Under the pieces are notes generated by a model. That model made no database searches. It was not told where the DNA came from and saw only the letters and a list, made by a program, of their open reading frames with translations. From Burkholderiales bacterium (GTDB lineage Bacteria; Pseudomonadota; Gammaproteobacteria; Burkholderiales; Burkholderiaceae_C), in assembly GCA_016000195.1 (NCBI GenBank), contig JAECRO010000025.1:1-40733 (forward strand): DNA of 40,733 bases, given 5' to 3'. The translations under genes were made by a program, and so were the position numbers. Below, in pieces: positions 24,361-32,887 of this stretch. Numbering within the stretch: position 1 is the first letter of the stretch; every line of letters starts with the position of its first letter.

Positions 24361-25733
24361 TCCGGGCGCCCCGATCCCTGCAAAACCGGCTGCTGCTGCT
24401 GGTGCTGTCCGGCGTGGCGCTGGTCTGGCTGGTGACGTCGGTGCTGACCTGGTTCGATGTGCGCCATGAACTGGACGAGCTGCTCGACGGCCACCTGGCG
24501 CAGGCCGCCGCCCTGCTGGTGGTGCAGCAGGCGCAGGCGCCGCAGGCGCAGGAGATGGAAGAGGATGACGGCCAGGGCCTGGATGCGCCCACGCTGCACC
24601 GCTATGCGCCCAAGGTTGCGTTCCAGGTTTTTCATGAAGACCGGCTGGCGCTGCGTTCGGCCAATGCGCCGGTCGCGCCCATGGTCGAGGCCGGAAAAAA
24701 CTTCACCTCCGGCTTCAGGACCGTGCAGATCAAGGGCATGACCTGGCGCATTTTTGCCGCCCAGGGCGCCAAGCGCGATGTGCAGGTTTATGTGGGCGAG
24801 CAAGTCAGTTCGCGGAACTCCATTTTGTGGGCGGTGCTGCGCAGCACCCTGTGGCCAGTGGCGGTGGCACTGCCGCTGCTGGTGCTGGCGGTAGGGTGGG
24901 CGGTGCGCCTGGGCGTGCAGCCGATTCGCAAGCTTGGGCGCGTACTGGCCGAGCGCCAGCCGCAGGCACTGAGTCCGGTCGCCATCGACCATTTGCCCGA
25001 CGAGATGGCGCCCATGATCGCCGCCCTGAACAGCCTGTTCGAGCGCATCGGCCTGTTGCTGGAGTCCGAGCGCCGCTTCACGGCCGACGCCGCGCACGAG
25101 CTGCGCACGCCGATTGCCGCCATCCGCATGCAGGCGCAAGTCGCCATGGGCGAAGCCGACGATGCCCTGCGAAACCACGCGCTCCAGGGCACGCTGGAAG
25201 GCTGCGACCGCGCGACCCGGCTGGTCGAGCAGCTGCTCAGCCTGTCCCGGCTCGAAGCGGCAGAATCGCCCGTCATGGCCACCGTCGATCTGCGCGCGCT
25301 GGCCCAGCGGGTCGTGGCCGAAATCGCACCCAAGGCGATTGGTAAAAATCAGTCGCTCGAATTCGATGCCAGCGGGCTGTGCATCATGCCGGGCAACGAG
25401 ACACTGCTGGCGGTGCTGGTGCGCAATCTGGTGGACAACGCCGTGCGCTACAGCCCGCCGGCGGCGCGCATCCGGGTGGCCGTTCAGCAGCACGGCGGCC
25501 AGCTTGCATTGAGCATTGAAGACAGTGGCCCGGGGCTCAGCGAGGCGGACCGCCTGCGACTTGGAGAGCGCTTCTTTCGCGTCACCGGCAGCCTGGAGAG
25601 CGGCAGCGGACTGGGCTGGTCGATTGTGCGGCGCATCGCGGCTGTGCATCGGCTAAGCATCGAGGTGGGGCGCTCGACGCCATTGGGCGGGCTGGCCGTG
25701 CGTGTTGTTTATGAAGATTCAGCACGCCGTTAA
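24357..25733 (+). CDS. Sensor histidine kinase, QseC-like
   Basis: An inner-membrane kinase of 458 residues. Two transmembrane segments (about 10-32 and 163-186) enclose a periplasmic sensor region of some 130 residues. After a HAMP-like linker come the H box FTADAAHELRTP with His247, N box LVRNLVDNAVRYSP, G1 EDSGPGL, F RFFRV and G2 GSGLGWSIV. The sensor part contains the acidic stretch E-M-E-E-D-D-G and a FTSGFRTV block seen in QseC-like sensors. Coupled by ATGA to its regulator. The signal may be a redox or nitrogen-oxide cue given the haem genes upstream, but that is inference. Confidence 0.93.
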   Translation: MIRAPRSLQNRLLLLVLSGVALVWLVTSVLTWFDVRHELDELLDGHLAQAAALLVVQQAQAPQAQEMEEDDGQGLDAPTLHRYAPKVAFQVFHEDRLALRSANAPVAPMVEAGKNFTSGFRTVQIKGMTWRIFAAQGAKRDVQVYVGEQVSSRNSILWAVLRSTLWPVAVALPLLVLAVGWAVRLGVQPIRKLGRVLAERQPQALSPVAIDHLPDEMAPMIAALNSLFERIGLLLESERRFTADAAHELRTPIAAIRMQAQVAMGEADDALRNHALQGTLEGCDRATRLVEQLLSLSRLEAAESPVMATVDLRALAQRVVAEIAPKAIGKNQSLEFDASGLCIMPGNETLLAVLVRNLVDNAVRYSPPAARIRVAVQQHGGQLALSIEDSGPGLSEADRLRLGERFFRVTGSLESGSGLGWSIVRRIAAVHRLSIEVGRSTPLGGLAVRVVYEDSARR

Positions 25734-25760
25734 CGCTGCATAGTGCCTTGTGGCCCTGGC

Positions 25761-25812
25761 AAGCAACTATTAAAAAGATAGCTGCTTGTCCGCGCATTGG
25801 CTTGGCTGGGCA
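25761..25812 (-). repeat. Interspersed repeat, copy G
   Basis: AAGCAACTAT-TAAAAAG-ATAGCTGCTTGTCCGCGC, the core being a near-perfect inverted repeat. Intergenic, behind the kinase gene. The rest of 25813-25969 shows no gene. Confidence 0.75.
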
Positions 25813-25969
25813 TCGATTGATTCATAATTCTTCCTTGCCTGAGCGCGCCGGTGCTGTTTACTTTTCCGTGGCCCTGGATCAACACCGGGTTGGCTGCTTT
25901 CAGCGCCCATGGCACCCCCCGTAACACTGCACGAGACAGCTGCAAAACAAGCCTGCTTATGAGTTCGAG

Positions 25970-26410
25970 ATGAAAAAATCACTTGTTTTTTTCTGCCTGT
26001 GGAGCGCCTTCGCGCTGCAGGCCCAAACCGCCTGGTTCAACGTGATGGGCGACCCGGAAAATGAAACGGTCAACACCATCGAGGTTGACCCGACGCCTGT
26101 TTTCATCAGTATCAGTGAAGGAACACGCATCATGCGCATCAGGGTGAGCCGGTCGGCAGACCGGGTCAGCTGGGATGGCGTACCCTACCGCTCCTATGTG
26201 TCGGAGGTGCTTTTTGATTGCGCCAGCAATACGGCCCGGTACGTGTCCATCGACTATTACAGGCAGCCCGCCTGGAAGGGCGAGCCGTATCAACGATCCC
26301 TGTATCCACAGGGCGAACCGCGCCCGATGCAGTTTCGCGATGTCGAGCCTAATCCGTATCGGCGAATCATCCGTGCGGCCTGCCAGACCGCGAGCATCAC
26401 CAACAATTGA
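25970..26410 (+). CDS. Secreted protein of the surface-adhesin E type
   Basis: A 146-residue exported protein. The signal peptide MKKSLVFFCLWSAFALQAQ is cut near residue 19. The mature part is beta-rich, with I-S-E-G-T-R-I-M-R-I-R-V and S-E-V-L-F-D-C-A-S-N-T-A-R-Y and a second cysteine near the end (A-A-C-Q-T), which could form a disulfide. The VLFDC...YY pattern resembles the surface-adhesin protein E family of beta- and gammaproteobacteria, exact role unknown. No lipobox. It stands alone between the kinase gene and yciH. Confidence 0.6.
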   Translation: MKKSLVFFCLWSAFALQAQTAWFNVMGDPENETVNTIEVDPTPVFISISEGTRIMRIRVSRSADRVSWDGVPYRSYVSEVLFDCASNTARYVSIDYYRQPAWKGEPYQRSLYPQGEPRPMQFRDVEPNPYRRIIRAACQTASITNN

Positions 26411-26490
26411 AAGACCCGGTGCCGGTATCTTTCTTCTTGGGTATTTGACGCCCGGCTGATTGACCCGCTGCATTCGGCAACTATCCGATC

Positions 26491-26853
26491 ATGAAAAAAG
26501 CGTTTTCAAACACCGGCCTGGTCTATTCGACCGACGCCGGAAGAATGTGCCCCGACTGCCGCCAGCCTTCATCAGCCTGCATTTGCAAGCAGGTTAAAGC
26601 CATCCCGAAATCCGGTGGCGTGGCGCGTGTTTCCCGAAGCACCAAGGGCCGGGGCGGAAAAACCGTCACGCTGGTCACCGGGCTGGCACTCGACGAGATG
26701 GCGCTGGTCCAGCTCGGCAAGCAGCTCAAGGCGGCCTGCGGCTCGGGCGGAACGGTCAAGGACGGCGTCATCGAAGTGCAGGGCGACCACTGCGAACAGG
26801 TGATGCAGGCATTGGGCAAACAGGGTTACGCCGCAAAAAGGGCAGGGGGCTGA
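26491..26853 (+). CDS. yciH: YciH/SUI1 family translation factor homologue
   Basis: A 120-residue bacterial homologue of eukaryotic initiation factor eIF1. The N-terminus has a cysteine set CPDCRQPSSACICK (C-x2-C and C-x-C), likely zinc-binding. The SUI1 domain follows, with S-R-S-T-K-G-R-G-G-K-T-V-T-L-V-T-G-L and G-C/S-G-G-T-V-K-D-G and I-E-V-Q-G-D-H. YciH can alter start-site fidelity in E. coli. The DUF3820 gene starts three bases after its stop, so the two are one unit. Confidence 0.9.
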   Translation: MKKAFSNTGLVYSTDAGRMCPDCRQPSSACICKQVKAIPKSGGVARVSRSTKGRGGKTVTLVTGLALDEMALVQLGKQLKAACGSGGTVKDGVIEVQGDHCEQVMQALGKQGYAAKRAGG

Positions 26854-26856
26854 GGC

Positions 26857-27069
26857 ATGCGCCCCGAAGACCTGCCGCTGTTGTTGACGCGTGCCATGCC
26901 TTATGGCAAATACAAAGGCACGCCGATTGCCGACCTGCCCGGCAATTACCTGAACTGGTTTGCCCGCGAAGGCTTTCCCAAGGGTGAAATAGGCCGCCTG
27001 CTGGCCTTGATGCACGAGATTGACCACAACGGGCTGTCGTCGCTGCTGGATCCGCTTCGCAAACGCTGA
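26857..27069 (+). CDS. DUF3820 family protein
   Basis: A 70-residue protein: P-Y-G-K-Y-K-G-T-P-I-A-D-L-P, then Y-L-N-W-F-A-R-E-G-F-P-K-G-E-I-G-R-L-L-A-L, the conserved DUF3820 motif. Small cytoplasmic proteins of this family resemble a module fused to exonucleases and may bind nucleic acid. Function unproven. Co-transcribed with yciH. It ends before a strong bidirectional terminator. Confidence 0.85.
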   Translation: MRPEDLPLLLTRAMPYGKYKGTPIADLPGNYLNWFAREGFPKGEIGRLLALMHEIDHNGLSSLLDPLRKR

Positions 27070-27090
27070 AACCGTATCGGCATCTGGATT

Positions 27091-27145
27091 GCTATATTAA
27101 ACATAGCTGCTTGTGCCCGTGGATACTGCGCAGAAGGCATTTTTC
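27091..27145 (-). repeat. Interspersed repeat, copy H
   Basis: GCTATATTAAACATAGCTGCTTGTGCCCG, then CTGCGCAGAAGGCATTTTT, in the same orientation as copies F and G. It lies just past the DUF3820 stop and before the terminator. Confidence 0.75.
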
Positions 27146-27152
27146 ATCATTA

Positions 27153-27194
27153 TTTTTTCGCGCCTGAGCCCCGAAGGCATCAGGCGCGAAAAAA
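27153..27194. terminator. Strong bidirectional terminator
   Basis: A perfect 15-base inverted repeat (TTTTTTCGCGCCTGA and its complement) around a 12-base loop, with the T runs on both sides serving both strands. It separates the converging yciH-DUF3820 unit and the amino-acid ABC transporter genes. Confidence 0.92.
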
Positions 27195-27215
27195 TTCCCC
27201 GCTACAGCACCTTGG

Positions 27216-27947
27216 CTACAGCACCTTGCTCAGGAAACGGCGTGTCCGGTCTTCCTGCGGATTGTCAAAAATAGCGGCCGGTGGCCCTTCTTCCACCACC
27301 ACGCCTTCGTCGATGAACAGCACCCGGTCGGCCACCTGGCGGGCAAAACCCATCTCATGCGTCACCACCACCATGGTCATGCCTTCCTCGGCCAGGGCCT
27401 GCATGACGGCCAGCACCTCGCCGACCATTTCAGGGTCCAGCGCGGAAGTGGGCTCGTCAAACAGCATGATGCGCGGCTGCATGGCCAGCGCCCGTGCAAT
27501 CGCGACCCGCTGCTGCTGCCCGCCCGACAACTGGTTGGGATAGGCATTGATCTTGTCGAGCAGCCCGACCTTCTCCAGCAATTCGCTGGCGCGCACGCGG
27601 GCCTGGGCCGCCGTCAGGCCGCGCACCTTGGTGGGCGCCAGCGTGATGTTTTCCAGAACGGTCTTGTGCGGAAACAGATTGAAGCGCTGAAATACCATGC
27701 CAATTTCCGAGCGCAGCGCATCGACATCGGTTTTGGATTCATGCACCGACACGCCATGCACCAGCACCTCGCCGCCAGAAGCATCTTCCAGGCCATTGAG
27801 GCAGCGAAGGAAAGTGCTTTTGCCCGAACCCGATGGGCCGATGACACATACCACTTCAGTCGCCTTGATGGCGCAGTCAATGCCGCGCAACACCGCAAGC
27901 TGGCCAAACAGCTTGGTCAGGCCCTTAACGCGAATCACCTCGTCCAT
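27216..27947 (-). CDS. Polar amino-acid ABC transporter ATPase (GlnQ/HisP type)
   Basis: A cytoplasmic ATPase of 243 residues. Walker [11 protein letters not shown]-loop [16 protein letters not shown], signature LSGGQQQR, Walker [21 protein letters not shown] and H-loop THEMGFA. The [15 protein letters not shown] and THEMGFAR patterns are those of polar amino-acid importers. The gene begins 23 bases inside the end of its permease gene, so translation is coupled. No binding-protein gene is present in the window, so the substrate cannot be inferred. Confidence 0.93.
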   Translation of the reverse strand: MDEVIRVKGLTKLFGQLAVLRGIDCAIKATEVVCVIGPSGSGKSTFLRCLNGLEDASGGEVLVHGVSVHESKTDVDALRSEIGMVFQRFNLFPHKTVLENITLAPTKVRGLTAAQARVRASELLEKVGLLDKINAYPNQLSGGQQQRVAIARALAMQPRIMLFDEPTSALDPEMVGEVLAVMQALAEEGMTMVVVTHEMGFARQVADRVLFIDEGVVVEEGPPAAIFDNPQEDRTRRFLSKVL

Positions 27948-28692
27948 AACGCGCCTCCAGTCGTTTGACGCCGTAGGCCAGGCCCAGCGTCAGCACCCAG
28001 TACATGAGTGAAATCGTGAGATACGGTTCCCAGTAACGGGAATAAGCACCGGCCACCGTGCGGGCCGCGTAAGCCAGCTCGGCCAGGCCAATCGCTGAAA
28101 TCAGCGACGAGTCCTTGAGCAGCGAGATGGCATTGTTGCCCAGCGGCGGCAGCATCCGGCGAAAGGCCTGCGGCAGCACGATGTGGTACATCGTCCGGGG
28201 AAACGACATGCCCAAAGAGCGCGAGGCTTCGACCTGGCCGCGGTCAATAGACTGGATGCCCGCCCGGAAAATCTCGGAAATATAGGCGCCCGAATTGAGC
28301 GTCAGCGCCACCACGCCTGACAGAAAGGCACCGTAGTTCTGCTTCAGGTCGCGAGCCGCTTCACCTGAAATCAGCAGGCCGTCGGTCGGGTTGATGAACA
28401 GCGGCAAGACTGCAAAGTGAATCAGCAGTATCTGCACAAACAGCGGAGTTCCCCGAAAAAAGCTGACATAGACCGCAGCCGGCCATTGCAGCAGGTATTT
28501 GCATAATTGCCTGGCCGGTGAATGGCGCGCCTCGGCCACGCGAGCCAGGCCAACGGCCAGGCCCAGTGCCGTACCCTGCACGATGCAGATCAGCGTGACG
28601 GCAATGGTCATTTGCAGGCCGTGCCAGAACAGCCCGGCGTATTGGGAAACGATGTCGGCCCGAAACCAGCCGAACCAGAGAACTTGCGGCAT
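27925..28692 (-). CDS. Polar amino-acid ABC transporter permease
   Basis: An inner-membrane permease of 255 residues of the HisM/GlnP group, with about five transmembrane segments. The [20 protein letters not shown] block and the EAA-like loop [26 protein letters not shown] are characteristic. The loop around [14 protein letters not shown] is longer than in minimal relatives. It leads a two-gene operon with the ATPase. Its upstream 565 bases hold no gene, so the cognate binding protein is encoded elsewhere. Confidence 0.92.
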   Translation of the reverse strand: MPQVLWFGWFRADIVSQYAGLFWHGLQMTIAVTLICIVQGTALGLAVGLARVAEARHSPARQLCKYLLQWPAAVYVSFFRGTPLFVQILLIHFAVLPLFINPTDGLLISGEAARDLKQNYGAFLSGVVALTLNSGAYISEIFRAGIQSIDRGQVEASRSLGMSFPRTMYHIVLPQAFRRMLPPLGNNAISLLKDSSLISAIGLAELAYAARTVAGAYSRYWEPYLTISLMYWVLTLGLAYGVKRLEARYGRGDSR

Positions 28693-29257
28693 GACAGCTT
28701 GCGTTCAGTAATCAGCGGGCGGGCAGGACGGGTGCCGCGGCGTTGAAGCGAAACACTTTGTGTCAATCTGCGCGGAGCCTTGATCGGCCCCGATGGCATT
28801 CATGCCGCAGCCAGCGCCACTTTTCGGGTTTCTGGTTCGGGTGCCGGCAGGCGCCAACAAAGGGTTGCCGGCCGCAGCCGCGATTCTGTAGAGAATATGC
28901 ATGATGAAATTGAATGAGTAACGGGAATGACAGGCGTCAGCAAGGGGATAAATGCTCGATCGCCCTGAAACCGGACGTCCACATAAGGGATGCAATGTTA
29001 ACGTGAGCAAGAGCCATGCCGTGATGCAGCTTCAACAGGTCGAAACTGTCAATATTCAGCGCATATCGGCTACATCATGTGATATTTTCAGCTTTAAAAG
29101 CGCCAATGGCGGTTGCCGGCCTTGTGTGAAGATGGTTGACCGTTGGCCCGCATGTCGTTCATGATGTAAGAATTTTCGTGACCGCGTTGAGGTGATATGC
29201 GTTTTGTGTAACTGCGCAGCCGACAACGCACAGATAAACCCCCAAGGAGAAGCCATC
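28693..29257. other. Long region without a supportable gene
   Basis: About 565 bases between divergently placed genes. Short open frames lack start signals and coding bias, and I find no RNA gene, terminator or repeat copy. It must contain the promoters of the ABC permease (minus) and DUF2726 (plus) genes. The base composition is less GC-rich than the neighbouring genes, especially in 28890-29190. Confidence 0.5.
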
Positions 29258-29902
29258 TTGAATGCCTGGACTGTCATTGTGTCGGGATTGAGTCTGCTGG
29301 TCGGAATCATGCTGGGCGCATTGCTGTGGGCGTGCTGGCTACGCCGCCGCAAGTCCGGGGACAAACTGCGATTGCCTGACCGGTGGCCACTGCGCAGCCG
29401 TCTGATTGTCAATGGCAACGAACAAGAAGTATGGCGTTCGCTCAGGAGCATTTTTCATGAGCATGCAGTCATGGTGAAAATCCCCATTCTGCGATTTACC
29501 AGACTGCATGAAACACAGAATTTAAACTCCAAACATAGTGTAAAAATCAGAGCCGATGCGCGTTTGAAGAGTGAGCAATGGCTGGAAATGCTCGATGGCC
29601 TGCACACCACCTTCACCGTTTGTACGATGGACGGCAAGGTTGTCGGATGCGTGGATGTTCCAGGCAAACTGGAGTTGACCAAAGCCAGCCGTGAATTAAA
29701 GGAAGCCCTGCTGCTGGACTGCGGCATTGCCTATACCGTGGTGAATGCTTTCAATCTGCCTGACGCCAGCACGATGCGCGAGTTGTTTCTGGGCGAAATG
29801 CCAGTCCATCCTGTAGAGCACCAGGTGACGCTTGGTGGCGACAGTGAATTTCATGCAGATCTGACGGCATTTACCAAGCAGCAGGCCAATCCGGCCGGTT
29901 AA
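29258..29902 (+). CDS. Membrane-anchored DUF2726 protein
   Basis: A 214-residue protein with one N-terminal transmembrane segment (VIVSGLSLLVGIMLGALLWACWL) followed by a basic stop-transfer R-R-R-K and a cytoplasmic DUF2726 domain: EQEVWRSLRSIFHEHAVMVKIPI, H-T-T-F-T-V-C-T-M-D-G-K-V-V-G-C-V-D-V and LKEALLLDCGIAY. The family resembles nuclease-like folds, but activity is unproven. I prefer the TTG start at 29258, as AAGGAG stands eight bases before it. A GTG at 29192 would add 22 residues. Confidence 0.75.
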   Translation: MNAWTVIVSGLSLLVGIMLGALLWACWLRRRKSGDKLRLPDRWPLRSRLIVNGNEQEVWRSLRSIFHEHAVMVKIPILRFTRLHETQNLNSKHSVKIRADARLKSEQWLEMLDGLHTTFTVCTMDGKVVGCVDVPGKLELTKASRELKEALLLDCGIAYTVVNAFNLPDASTMRELFLGEMPVHPVEHQVTLGGDSEFHADLTAFTKQQANPAG

Positions 29903-29921
29903 TGTGGATTACTTGGCAGCC

Positions 29922-29966
29922 GCATGCTACTACGCATGCCGTGATTTCAAGCTACGAGCTTGAAAT
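29922..29966. terminator. Two perfect hairpins between converging genes
   Basis: GCATGC-TACTAC-GCATGC (29922-29939) is followed at 29944-29966 by ATTTCAAGCT-ACG-AGCTTGAAAT, a perfect ten-pair stem with a three-base loop that includes the stop codon of the glycosyltransferase gene. No long T run is present. They may end or stabilise both converging transcripts. Confidence 0.5.
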
Positions 29967-30846
29967 GCTTGCGGCTGAAATCCAGCCCGGTTATTGCTTC
30001 AATCTGTTGCATGAAATGATATTTGTTTTCCTTGCGCGACGGCTTGTAGTGCGGGTCAATGGTCAAAACCTGCTCGGCTTCGAGCGCTAGCCATTCCTGT
30101 ACCGCCTGTGGATGCGTGCCCTTGAAGGGCGCCAGGGCACGGCAATCGAACTGGCTGTACTTTATGACCGTGGCTTGTTCTTCGGCCCAGTACTTGCTGA
30201 CCTGATCGAGTTTTTTCTGCATTGCCTCGTTGCGCCGTATCCATCCGTAGTGGTAAATATGCGCATTGGCGAGTGCCGCGTGCGGATTGCGACCCCGTTT
30301 ATGCTTGCTGGTGACCAGCCAGTACTGGCCATCGGGCGCGTAACTGCGGATGGTGTTGCGGATGAGGCGGCATTCGCGGCGATACCAGCCCGGGCTGATC
30401 GCTGTCCACTGCGATGAGCCATAAAAATGGTGGTAGTCAAATACCAGCGCCTCCACGGCGGGATTGGCGTGGTGGCGATCCACGCTGGAGCGTATGGCCG
30501 CCAGTTCGGCTTCATGCACGACTTCATCGCCTTCCAGATAAAAGGCCCAGTCGCCCGTGCATGAATACTGGGCGATCATTTTTTGCTGTGCGTACACAAA
30601 GCCTCGGTCAGTCATGCGCTCGTTCCACAAGGTCTCGATAATCCTTATCTTCGGGTCCGCAATGGCCCGCACGCGCTCGAGCGTCTCGTCGGAGCCCTGT
30701 CCCACAGCCACCACAAACTCATCGACCAAGGGCAGCAGGGAGCGGATGGACGCCTCGAATGGAAAGCCGAGGTTGACACCGTTGCGTATGAAGGTGAAGC
30801 CGCTGATTGAAGCATTCATATGGGTTTGGATATTCAGATATTTCAT
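29947..30846 (-). CDS. Family 2-type glycosyltransferase
   Basis: A 299-residue probable GT-A fold glycosyltransferase. It begins ISGFTFIRNGVNLGFPFEASIRSLLPLVDEFVVAVGQGSDETLE, with the nucleotide-sugar-binding layout of the family, and a metal-site-like Y-L-E-G-D-E-V follows near residue 108. The C-terminal half is rich in aromatic and basic residues. A role in LPS core or O-chain assembly is inferred from the msbA and waaL neighbours. Start ATG 30846 lacks a clear ribosome site, and an internal ATG (MNASIS) nine codons in is equally likely. Sugar unknown. Confidence 0.8.
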   Translation of the reverse strand: MKYLNIQTHMNASISGFTFIRNGVNLGFPFEASIRSLLPLVDEFVVAVGQGSDETLERVRAIADPKIRIIETLWNERMTDRGFVYAQQKMIAQYSCTGDWAFYLEGDEVVHEAELAAIRSSVDRHHANPAVEALVFDYHHFYGSSQWTAISPGWYRRECRLIRNTIRSYAPDGQYWLVTSKHKRGRNPHAALANAHIYHYGWIRRNEAMQKKLDQVSKYWAEEQATVIKYSQFDCRALAPFKGTHPQAVQEWLALEAEQVLTIDPHYKPSRKENKYHFMQQIEAITGLDFSRKHFKLVA

Positions 30847-30886
30847 TTAAAACTGAAATCGCGCAGAGTACGCGCAATGCCAATGT

Positions 30887-32656
30887 TTAGGACGACTGGA
30901 AGCCGAGCCTGTAAAGATGGGCAAAAGCGCCATTTTTTGCCAGCAGTTCCTTGTGGGTGCCTGACTCAATAATTTGCCCGGCATCCATCACGATGATGCG
31001 GTCTGCATTCTGTATGGTGGACAGTCGGTGCGCAATGACCAGCGACGTGCGCCTGGAGGTCAGCCGCCTGATTGCTTCCTGAACGGCGATCTCGGATTCG
31101 GTGTCCAGCGCTGACGTGGCTTCATCGAGAATCAAAATGGGCGCATCCTTGTAAAGCGCGCGCGCAATCGCAAGCCGCTGGCGCTGGCCGCCTGAAAGCT
31201 GCATGGCGTTGTGGCCCAGAACCGTGTCCAGGCCATCGGGTAGTTGGGCGAGTAGCGAAGCCAGGTTGGCCGCTGTCAGGCTTTCCATGACCCGCTCTCG
31301 ATCGACAGCTTGCCCCAGCGCCACGTTGTCAGCGATGCTGGTGTTGAGCATCACGACATGCTGGCTGACAAAGGCGAACTGGGACCGCAGGGATGCCAGA
31401 TTCCAGTCGCGAATGTCCTGGCCATCGAGCGTGATGCGCCCGGCGCTCAGCTCGACAAATCGGGGCAGCAGGTTCACCAGCGTCGTTTTTCCGGAACCTG
31501 AAGCGCCCACAATGGCGAGCGTCTCACCGGGTGCGATGGCAAGACTGAAGTCCCGGAGTGCGGGGGGGGCGTCGGTCTTGTAGGCAACGCTGACGCTTGA
31601 AAACACAATGTCGCCGACCGCCCTGGTTTTTACGAAGGAGCCGCTGGCCTCGTTGGGCGTCAAGTCCATGAGGTCCAGGCCGCGCTCCAGGGCGGCCAAG
31701 CCGCGAGTGATCGGCGTGGCGGCATCCGACAGGCTTTTGATGGGGGCAATCAGCAGCAGCATGGCGGTGACAAACGCCACGAAGCCACCCACCGTGGTGG
31801 TGTTTTCGGCGCTTTGCATCAATGCGATGGAAATGACGGCTGACAGCGCCATCGCTGCGAGAACCTGCGTGATCGCGCTCATTCCTGCATAGGCAGCGGT
31901 GGACTTCATGGACAGACGGCGCAGCGAATGGCTCAATACATCAAAGCGGCTGGCCTGGCTGGCCTGGGCACCATGCAGCCGAACATCGCGATGCGCCATG
32001 ACATTTTCCTCAACGACATAAGCCAGGCTGTCGGTTGCGGTTTGACTTTCCTTGGTCAGGCGGTACAGGCGTTTAGACAAATTCTGGATGACGAACGCGA
32101 CTGCGGGAAACAGAAAACCAACAATCAGCGTCAGTTTCCAGTTCAAATAAACCAGATAGCCGATGAGCGCCAGCAGCGTCAGCACATCCCGGGCGAGCCG
32201 CATGACGGCGTTGATCAGGGACGATGAGCCATTGAAGACTTCATAAACGACAGTGTTGGCAATGGTGCTGGCGCTTTGATCGGTAAACAAGGTCAGCCGG
32301 GCGCTCAGGAGCTTACCAAACATGGCTTTGCGCAGCTGGAGCAAACCATCATTCGTTACCTTGGCCAGCGCAAACTGCGCCAAGAATCCGGAGAGCCCTC
32401 GTATGATGAACAGCAGCATCAGCGTCAGGGGAACCAGCCAGAGGTTAAAAGCGTCCTGCTGAAAGCCACGGTCCAGCAAGGGCTTGAGCAAGGCTGGCAC
32501 AAAAGGCTCTGTGGCCGAGGCCAAGATGGTCGAGCCCACTGCCAGCGCCCAGCCCGCTCGCGATCCGCTGAAGTACGGCCATACGCGAGCAAGTCGGCGC
32601 CACAGCGTCAGTTTTTCAACCTTGCCTGCAAAAACTGGCTGGGGGCATTGGGTCAC
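30887..32656 (-). CDS. msbA: MsbA-type lipid A / lipid exporter ABC transporter
   Basis: A fused exporter of 589 residues with an N-terminal six-segment transmembrane domain (about 30-310) and a C-terminal ATPase. Walker A GASGSGKTT, Q-loop FVSQHVVML, signature LSGGQRQR, Walker B ILILDEATSALD, H-loop IAHRLSTI. Domain order and the LTLFTDQSASTIANTV block fit MsbA, which flips lipid A-core across the inner membrane. Gene order (glycosyltransferases and ligase nearby) supports this. It is preceded by 231 bases without a gene. Confidence 0.92.
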   Translation of the reverse strand: MTQCPQPVFAGKVEKLTLWRRLARVWPYFSGSRAGWALAVGSTILASATEPFVPALLKPLLDRGFQQDAFNLWLVPLTLMLLFIIRGLSGFLAQFALAKVTNDGLLQLRKAMFGKLLSARLTLFTDQSASTIANTVVYEVFNGSSSLINAVMRLARDVLTLLALIGYLVYLNWKLTLIVGFLFPAVAFVIQNLSKRLYRLTKESQTATDSLAYVVEENVMAHRDVRLHGAQASQASRFDVLSHSLRRLSMKSTAAYAGMSAITQVLAAMALSAVISIALMQSAENTTTVGGFVAFVTAMLLLIAPIKSLSDAATPITRGLAALERGLDLMDLTPNEASGSFVKTRAVGDIVFSSVSVAYKTDAPPALRDFSLAIAPGETLAIVGASGSGKTTLVNLLPRFVELSAGRITLDGQDIRDWNLASLRSQFAFVSQHVVMLNTSIADNVALGQAVDRERVMESLTAANLASLLAQLPDGLDTVLGHNAMQLSGGQRQRLAIARALYKDAPILILDEATSALDTESEIAVQEAIRRLTSRRTSLVIAHRLSTIQNADRIIVMDAGQIIESGTHKELLAKNGAFAHLYRLGFQSS

Positions 32657-32887
32657 GCTATTGACTCGTGTTTGGTTGCAGCCATAACTTGACTGAGTGT
32701 CCTGCTTTGGTTTTGCACCAATAGAGCCGCGAGCACAGTCCGTAAAATAAAATTAACGACGTAAAAATGATGGTTCACTAGATAGGGTGGCTTGTGCGTC
32801 CGGGAGGGGCTTTGTTAACACGGCGATCAATAGGCTTACAGCCGTGTATAAACTAATTTATACCTGCTGGTAAAAAATAGAGGATTT

